This document shows, piece by piece, positions 57,764-64,000 of a DNA stretch of 64,000 bases. This DNA comes from Mycobacterium sp. PO1 (GTDB lineage: Bacteria > Actinomycetota > Actinomycetes > Mycobacteriales > Mycobacteriaceae), in assembly GCF_017312405.1 (NCBI RefSeq), contig NZ_BLTG01000017.1, positions 48,819-112,818 of the forward strand, written 5' to 3'. Under the pieces are notes generated by a model that worked only from the letters and a program-made list of their open reading frames with translations, did no database searches and was not told where the DNA came from. Numbering within the stretch: position 1 is the first letter of the stretch; every line of letters begins with the position of its first letter. Made by a program: the position numbers and the translations under genes.

Positions 57764-58198
57764 ATGGACCGGGCCCAGGAACTCACACCGGGCGAGATGG
57801 CGCTGCGCAGCGGGGTCGCGGTGTCGGCGCTGCACTTCTACGAGCGGGAGGGCCTGATCACCAGCAGGCGCACCAGCGGCAACCAACGCCGCTACAGCCG
57901 CGACATGCTGCGCCGGGTGGCGTTCATCCGGATGTCGCAGCGCTTGGGCATCCCGCTGGCCCGCATCCGGGAAGCGATGGCCGCGCTGCCCGCAGACCGG
58001 ACCCCCACCAGCAAGGATTGGGCGCGGTTGTCGGCGGCGTGGCGGGCCGACCTCGACGAGCGCATCGTCCATCTCCAGCGGTTGCGCGACAACCTGGCTG
58101 GATGCATCGGATGTGGTTGCCTGAGCCTGAAGGTCTGCGCGCTGGCCAACCCGGGCGACGCACTCGCCGAGGAGGGCCCAGGCGCCGTCCGCCTCTGA
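57764..58198 (+). CDS. soxR: redox-sensitive MerR-type activator SoxR
   Basis: The 144-residue protein has a MerR winged helix ([38 protein letters not shown]), a dimerisation helix, and [12 protein letters not shown], the C-x2-C-x-C-x5-C [2Fe-2S] ligand pattern unique to SoxR (about residues 114-125). In actinobacteria SoxR responds to redox-active compounds rather than superoxide. A SoxR box overlaps its own leaderless -10, which suggests autorepression; the divergent arcA promoter is also within reach. I recall no SoxR in M. tuberculosis, so this is a difference from the pathogen. Confidence 0.95.
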   Translation: MDRAQELTPGEMALRSGVAVSALHFYEREGLITSRRTSGNQRRYSRDMLRRVAFIRMSQRLGIPLARIREAMAALPADRTPTSKDWARLSAAWRADLDERIVHLQRLRDNLAGCIGCGCLSLKVCALANPGDALAEEGPGAVRL

Positions 58199-58231
58199 GA
58201 TATCGAACGCCTGTGCGATAGACTGCCGGGC

Positions 58232-58858
58232 ATGCAGCAGGCCCTGCAAAGCTCACTGTTCGACCACTCCGAGCGTCGCGAGCTCGGCCACGGCGCCTGG
58301 TTGGAGGTCCGGTCGGGTTGGCTCGCCCAGGACGGCGCGAGCGACGCTGTCGATGGAGCCCTGTTCGACGAGCTGCGCGACACCGTGCCCTGGCGCGCCG
58401 AGCGCCGGCAGATGTACGACCGGGTGCTCGATGTGCCGCGGCTGGTCAGCTTCGTGGATTTTCGCAATGATGCGGCGGATCCGCCCCCGCATCCTCGGCT
58501 CAAGCAGCTGCGGCGCCGCCTCAACGACGCCTACGCCGGTGAGCTCGGCGAGCCGTTCGTCACTGCGGGGCTGTGCCTGTACCGCGACGGTGAGGACAGC
58601 GTGGCCTGGCACGGCGACACGATCGGACGCAGCAGTACCGAGGACACCATGGTGGCCATCGTCGGCCTCGGCGCGACACGGGTTTTCGCGTTGCGTCCGC
58701 GCGGCGGCGGGCCGGCGCTGCGGTTGCGGCACGGCCACGGCGACCTGCTGGTGATGGGTGGATCCTGTCAACGCACCTGGGAGCACTGCATTCCCAAGAC
58801 GGCCCGGCCCACCGGACCCCGCATCAGCATCCAGTTCCGGCCGCACAACGTGCGTTAG
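58232..58858 (+). CDS. alpha-ketoglutarate-dependent dioxygenase, AlkB family
   Basis: The 208-residue 2OG-Fe(II) oxygenase has the metal ligands in VAWHGDTIG (H-x-D) and WEHCIPK (distal His), and the 2OG-binding RISIQFR, all in AlkB spacing. MYDRVLDVPRLVSF is the nucleotide-recognition lid area. AlkB enzymes remove alkyl groups from DNA or RNA bases. ATG 58232 is seven bases after TAGACT (58219-58224), so a leaderless mRNA separate from soxR is likely. The last four bases overlap the convergent lipoprotein gene. M. tuberculosis Rv1000c is the positional counterpart as I recall. Confidence 0.92.
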   Translation: MQQALQSSLFDHSERRELGHGAWLEVRSGWLAQDGASDAVDGALFDELRDTVPWRAERRQMYDRVLDVPRLVSFVDFRNDAADPPPHPRLKQLRRRLNDAYAGELGEPFVTAGLCLYRDGEDSVAWHGDTIGRSSTEDTMVAIVGLGATRVFALRPRGGGPALRLRHGHGDLLVMGGSCQRTWEHCIPKTARPTGPRISIQFRPHNVR

Positions 58859-59520
58859 CCCTTGACCAGCTCCACCGCGCGCGTGACCAGGTCGCGGGCC
58901 CGCCCGGTGTCGACCCTGGCGACCGGCTGGTCCGGCACGACCAGCGGATTGGCGGTGACGATGACGATGAAGGGCCCGAAGTTCGCCACGTAGTTGTACA
59001 GCTCACCGGTGCGCGGTCCGGCTTGGGTGGTGGTCTGCAGCACGCGGTGGGTTCCGACCGTTTCGGTGTCCTCGATCTGCGGGGCCTCGATGACCTCGAC
59101 CAGTCCGCGGATGCCCGGTCCGGTGAAGGTGACCTTCTGGCACTGGTCGCTCGGGCGGTTGACCGGCACCGGCTCCGAGGTCTCCACGGCCATCACGATG
59201 TAGCGGACTCCGTCCCCTTCGGCGGTGGTCGCGGCCATGTTGCCCTGGACGTCGGGCGGCAGGGTCCGCTCGTTGGCGAGCTTGCCGCAGTCGGCCGGGT
59301 CGAACGTCAGCCCCTCGGGCAGCGTCTGCGGGCCCAGCAGCCGCGGGTCGATGGCCGCCGGGCCGACGGTGCTGGCCGTGAACGGCGGACCGAACGAGTT
59401 CTCGATGCCCGCGATGTTGGCGATGTCGGCGTCAGCCAGATCGGGTTGGCTTGCCGCGCACGAGGCCAGCAGCACCGCGCACGCGCTCAGGGCCGGCACG
59501 GTCAGCTTCGGGTTCGACAT
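58855..59520 (-). CDS. DUF5642 family lipoprotein
   Basis: The 221-residue protein has a signal peptide with lipobox LLASC (Cys about 21), then a mature domain with FDPADCGKLANERTLPPDVQGN, a second Cys in PSDQCQKVTF, and TGELYNYVANFGPFIVIV. The Cys pair and spacing fit DUF5642, a mycobacterial lipoprotein family of unknown function. ATG 59520 follows TACATT by eight bases. The next gene upstream on the same strand encodes a similar lipoprotein, so this looks like an old tandem duplication. Confidence 0.78.
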   Translation of the reverse strand: MSNPKLTVPALSACAVLLASCAASQPDLADADIANIAGIENSFGPPFTASTVGPAAIDPRLLGPQTLPEGLTFDPADCGKLANERTLPPDVQGNMAATTAEGDGVRYIVMAVETSEPVPVNRPSDQCQKVTFTGPGIRGLVEVIEAPQIEDTETVGTHRVLQTTTQAGPRTGELYNYVANFGPFIVIVTANPLVVPDQPVARVDTGRARDLVTRAVELVKG

Positions 59521-59549
59521 CGCCGCCAAATGTACCCGCGCGGAGCTGC

Positions 59550-60278
59550 TCAACTGCGCAGCGCCGACACGGTTTCCACCAGCAGGTCGGCCGCGAACGC
59601 CGCATCCAGGCGCGGGTACGCCGAGCCGGGATCGGTGACCAGCGCGACGAAGCAGACGAACTGTCCGAGGTGGGCGACGAAGGTGTCGGCCTCGGCGCGG
59701 GTCTCGGTTCCGCCTTCGACGACGGTGGTCGCCGCGGTGGCCATCCCGACGGTGTGGGCCGCCTCCAGGGCCGGGGCCGGCAGCTCGCGCACCGTTGCGC
59801 TGGTGTGTCCGGCCGTCGCCGTCCAGGACCGGCAGGCCGCCGCCTCGACGGGCGGGCCGGGCGCGTCGGTCACGGGCGGGCCGGGCGCATCGGTGACGAG
59901 CGGACCGGGCGCGGCAGCGGCGAGCGGACCGGGCGCGGCAGCGGCGACGACCGCGTAGATGATGCCGCCGGGCCCCGAAGCCGACCAGCCCTGCGCCGAG
60001 TCGGGACGCACGGGCGGGGCAGCCAGCTCGACGCACTGCGCGGGTTGCGCCTCGACCGGGCCGGCCAACCCCCACACCGCCAGCGGTGTCGGCGCGCCGG
60101 TGTAGGAGGCGACCTCGTAGCCCGGCGGGAGCGCGTGGCGGGCGCGGTCGATCCGGGCAGGTTCGACGGTGAGGTCCCGCGCCGTCGTGTCCGCCGAGGG
60201 CGTGGGCTCCGGCGTTCCGGCACACCCGGCGCACACCATCCCGAGTGCAACCAGCGCAGCCGGCGGGGGCAGCCTCAC
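59550..60278 (-). CDS. lipoprotein, DUF5642-like, with internal octapeptide repeats
   Basis: The 242-residue product has a signal peptide ending VCAGC (lipobox; Cys about 19) and a mature region resembling DUF5642: RIDRARHALPPGYEVASYTG, PAQCVELAAPP, and later ACRSWTATAG, with two Cys in similar positions to its neighbour. In the middle are four to five eight-residue units of the type (A/D)APGP(L/P)xx, encoded by a 24-bp tandem repeat at 59839-59946, which make a flexible Pro/Ala linker within the domain. GTG 60278 is the likely start. The function is unknown. It is divergent from the LpqN-like gene. Confidence 0.7.
   Translation of the reverse strand: MRLPPPAALVALGMVCAGCAGTPEPTPSADTTARDLTVEPARIDRARHALPPGYEVASYTGAPTPLAVWGLAGPVEAQPAQCVELAAPPVRPDSAQGWSASGPGGIIYAVVAAAAPGPLAAAAPGPLVTDAPGPPVTDAPGPPVEAAACRSWTATAGHTSATVRELPAPALEAAHTVGMATAATTVVEGGTETRAEADTFVAHLGQFVCFVALVTDPGSAYPRLDAAFAADLLVETVSALRS
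59839..59946. repeat. 24-bp tandem repeat inside a lipoprotein gene
   Basis: Units 59839-59862, 59863-59886, 59887-59910 and 59911-59934 share the core GCGG(G/A)CCGGGC and are followed by a partial fifth. The unit length keeps frame and adds eight residues per copy, so copy number could vary between strains. Confidence 0.8.
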
Positions 60279-60341
60279 AGGCCGTTGATATCACGGCGAA
60301 CTCTGTGTGGCTGGCTGCAACACCGGCGTCGGTGCTGCGGC

Positions 60342-60347
60342 TATGCT
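60342..60347 (+). promoter_or_regulatory. leaderless -10 of the LpqN-like lipoprotein gene
   Basis: TATGCT stands eight bases before ATG 60356 in the 77-bp divergent gap. For the opposite gene (GTG 60278) no good hexamer is visible. Confidence 0.45.
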
Positions 60348-60355
60348 GCGCTGAC

Positions 60356-61057
60356 ATGAGCACCTCCATGCGCGCCGGCGTCGTCGCCGCCGCTGCCGTC
60401 GCCCTCGCAGTCGGGTTGTCCGCCTGCGCGTCGGACACCGCGACCGAAGGCTCGGCCACCACCGAGCCGAGCACCGAAACCACCAGCGCAGCGCCGACCA
60501 CGTCGGCCCAGGCCGCGGGCCCCGAATCCGGCCCGACGATGACGATCGACGAGTACGTCGCCCAGAACGACATCGTGCAGACTCCCGTCCTGCCCGACGA
60601 CCCGGACGCACCGGCGGTGACTCTGCCCATCGCGCAGGGCTGGGAGGACATGGGCGACCAGAGCCCACCCGGGGCCTACCGCGCCATGGTGTTCACCGCA
60701 GACCCGGCGGCTGCCGCCGACCCGCCGACCCTGATCGCGACGATGTCGAAGCTGACCGGCGAGGTCGACCAGGCCAAGATCATGGAATACGCCCCCGCCG
60801 ACGTCCAGAACATGCCGGAGTTCCAGGGGATGAACACCGGGCAGCCGAGCGACCTGGCCGGCTTCGACGCGACGTTGATCGGCGGGTTCTACACCAAGGA
60901 CGGCACCACCCGGATGATCGCGCAGAAGACGGTGGTGATCCCGGCCGAGGACGGCGTCTACGTGCTCAACGTCAAGGCGGACGGCCCGGAGGCGCAGCAG
61001 GGAGCGCTGATCGAGGCGACGTCGCTGATCGACGAACAGGCCACCATCGTTCCCTGA
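60356..61057 (+). CDS. LpqN/LpqT family lipoprotein
   Basis: The 233-residue product has a signal peptide with lipobox GLSAC (Cys about 22), a Thr/Ser/Pro-rich linker of about 40 residues that is a good candidate for O-mannosylation by the Pmt encoded at 54865, and an LpqN domain with ITPV-like TLPIAQGWEDMGDQSPP, AYRAMVFTADP, LAGFDATLIGGFYTKDG and a C-terminal ATSLIDEQATIVP. It is a paralogue of LpqT in this window. The role is unknown; M. tuberculosis LpqN binds envelope-building enzymes. ATG 60356 is chosen on the -10 position and signal peptide. Confidence 0.85.
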   Translation: MSTSMRAGVVAAAAVALAVGLSACASDTATEGSATTEPSTETTSAAPTTSAQAAGPESGPTMTIDEYVAQNDIVQTPVLPDDPDAPAVTLPIAQGWEDMGDQSPPGAYRAMVFTADPAAAADPPTLIATMSKLTGEVDQAKIMEYAPADVQNMPEFQGMNTGQPSDLAGFDATLIGGFYTKDGTTRMIAQKTVVIPAEDGVYVLNVKADGPEAQQGALIEATSLIDEQATIVP

Positions 61058-61061
61058 TCCC

Positions 61062-63015
<1,954 letters not shown>

Positions 63016-63022
63016 TTCCGGT

Positions 63023-64000
63023 ATGGACGGTCGCGAGTTGCTCGCCGACCGCTACGAGCTACGAGGAGTTCTCGGCCGCGGCGGGATGGCTGAGGTCCGC
63101 GACGGTTGGGACACCCGACTCGACCGGGCGGTCGCCATCAAGCTGCTGCACCCCACGCTCACCGAGCAGCCCGATCTGCGGCGCCGCTTCGACGACGAGG
63201 CCCGCGCAGCCGCCGGGCTCACCCACCCGAACATCGTGGCGGTGCACGACCGCGGCGAGCACGACGGGATGCCGTTCATCGTGATGGAGCGGCTGCCCGG
63301 CACGACCTTGGCCGACGTCATCGCCCGCGGACCGATGCCGCCGGCGCGGGTCCATGCGCTGCTCGACGAGGTGCTCGGGGCGCTGACGGTGGCTCACCGT
63401 GCCGGCGTGTTGCACCGTGACATCAAGCCCGGCAACATCCTGCTGTCCCCCGACGGCCAGACGGTCAAGGTGGCCGACTTCGGCATCGCCAAGACGCCGG
63501 GCTCCGCGCAGACCATGAATGGCCAGATCATCGGGACGATGGCCTACATGAGCCCGGAGCGGGTGGCGGGCGCCCCGGCTTCGGTTGCCGACGACCTGTA
63601 CGCCGTGGCGGTGCTGGCCTACGAGGCGGTGCTGGGGCGGCGGGCGTTCCCGCACGACAACCCGGCGGCCCTGGCCCGCGCCATCATCGACACCCCGCCA
63701 CCGCCGCTGGCGCGCCTGCGACCGCAGCTCGGCCCCGCACTGACCGGCGTCATCGACCGGGCGATGGCGCGCGATCCTCGGCAGAGGTTCGCCACTGCCG
63801 AACAGATGCGCGCCGCCGCCGCCGGGGATGCCGCGGCACTGACTGCCGGTGCCCCGCCGGCACCGCCGGGTACGCGCCCGCTGACCACAGTGCAGCCTCC
63901 TCCTGGCACCGTCGCCGCGCCGTCGGCCAGCTTCTACGTACCGCCACGTCGCCGTGGTCCGGCAACTACTCGCACGGCACTGCTGGCCGCCGCGGGCGTG
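63023..64000 (+). CDS. PknB-type serine/threonine protein kinase, N-terminal part
   Basis: The first 326 codons are visible and the frame runs off the right edge. Seen: the Gly-rich loop LGRGGMAEV, Lys40 in VAIKLL, the catalytic HRDIKPGN (Asp133), DFGIAK, and the P+1 segment GTMAYMSPERV. After the kinase domain (to about residue 275) comes a Pro/Thr-rich juxtamembrane stretch, then RRRG and the start of a hydrophobic segment at the very end, so it is a membrane-anchored kinase. Its sensor domain is outside the window. ATG 63023 follows TACTTT by seven bases. Which Pkn paralogue it is cannot be decided. Confidence 0.9.
   Translation, partial: MDGRELLADRYELRGVLGRGGMAEVRDGWDTRLDRAVAIKLLHPTLTEQPDLRRRFDDEARAAAGLTHPNIVAVHDRGEHDGMPFIVMERLPGTTLADVIARGPMPPARVHALLDEVLGALTVAHRAGVLHRDIKPGNILLSPDGQTVKVADFGIAKTPGSAQTMNGQIIGTMAYMSPERVAGAPASVADDLYAVAVLAYEAVLGRRAFPHDNPAALARAIIDTPPPPLARLRPQLGPALTGVIDRAMARDPRQRFATAEQMRAAAAGDAAALTAGAPPAPPGTRPLTTVQPPPGTVAAPSASFYVPPRRRGPATTRTALLAAAGV

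Overview
The window is a high-GC (roughly 68-70 %) chromosomal segment of a mycobacterium, most likely a fast-growing Mycolicibacterium-type species. The evidence is the run glmU-prs-lpqT-rplY-pth-pks16-ispE-ksgA-rpfB-tatD-metG-pabB-rsmI-pmt-arcA, the block TetR-mfd-mazG-lpqU-eno-ftsB-like-DUF501-ppx, lipoproteins of mycobacterial families, and a cAMP-binding lysine acetyltransferase. From memory of the M. tuberculosis map this is the Rv0998-Rv1031 neighbourhood in reverse order, with several insertions. There are no rRNA genes, insertion sequences, phage genes or CRISPR arrays. One tRNA gene (Gln, anticodon TTG) is present.

Left part (1-13700): a partial flavin reductase and a RibD-like reductase, an SDR, and several small membrane proteins lead into a potassium island. 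KdpFABC and its KdpDE two-component system lie in one co-directional operon, preceded by an undescribed 34-residue membrane micropeptide coupled to kdpF and by a cluster of repeated boxes that could bind KdpE. Facing it is a constitutive-type Ktr system (ktrA, ktrB). KdpC carries an unusual insert of about 85-110 residues with four cysteines.

13700-31700: a divergent epoxide hydrolase/prpE-like pair, a DUF4383 membrane protein, a 470-bp repeat-rich non-coding stretch, then the long minus-strand housekeeping block from TetR to ppx (cell division, glycolysis, nucleotide sanitation, transcription-coupled repair). tRNA-Gln, glmU and prs follow on the plus strand, with a DUF2254 gene inserted between glmU and prs.

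31700-44990: arsC, lpqT, an SDR, rplY and pth; then an accessory block between pth and pks16 holding an iron-sulfur protein, an ArsR/SRPBCC pair with a near-perfect operator, a DrrAB-type ABC exporter, a lipase maturation factor and an ascorbate-type PTS; then pks16.

44990-64000: ispE-ksgA-rpfB, divergent tatD/metG, an NDH-2-like flavoprotein coupled to an ECF41 sigma factor with a matching upstream promoter, pabB, divergent rsmI/pmt, divergent arcA/soxR, alkB-like, three lipoproteins, a shikimate dehydrogenase-like gene coupled to the cAMP-dependent acetyltransferase, and the start of a PknB-type kinase. A recurring theme is very short divergent intergenic regions whose -10 hexamers (TANNNT) sit 6-8 nt before the start codons, which predicts leaderless mRNAs in both directions.
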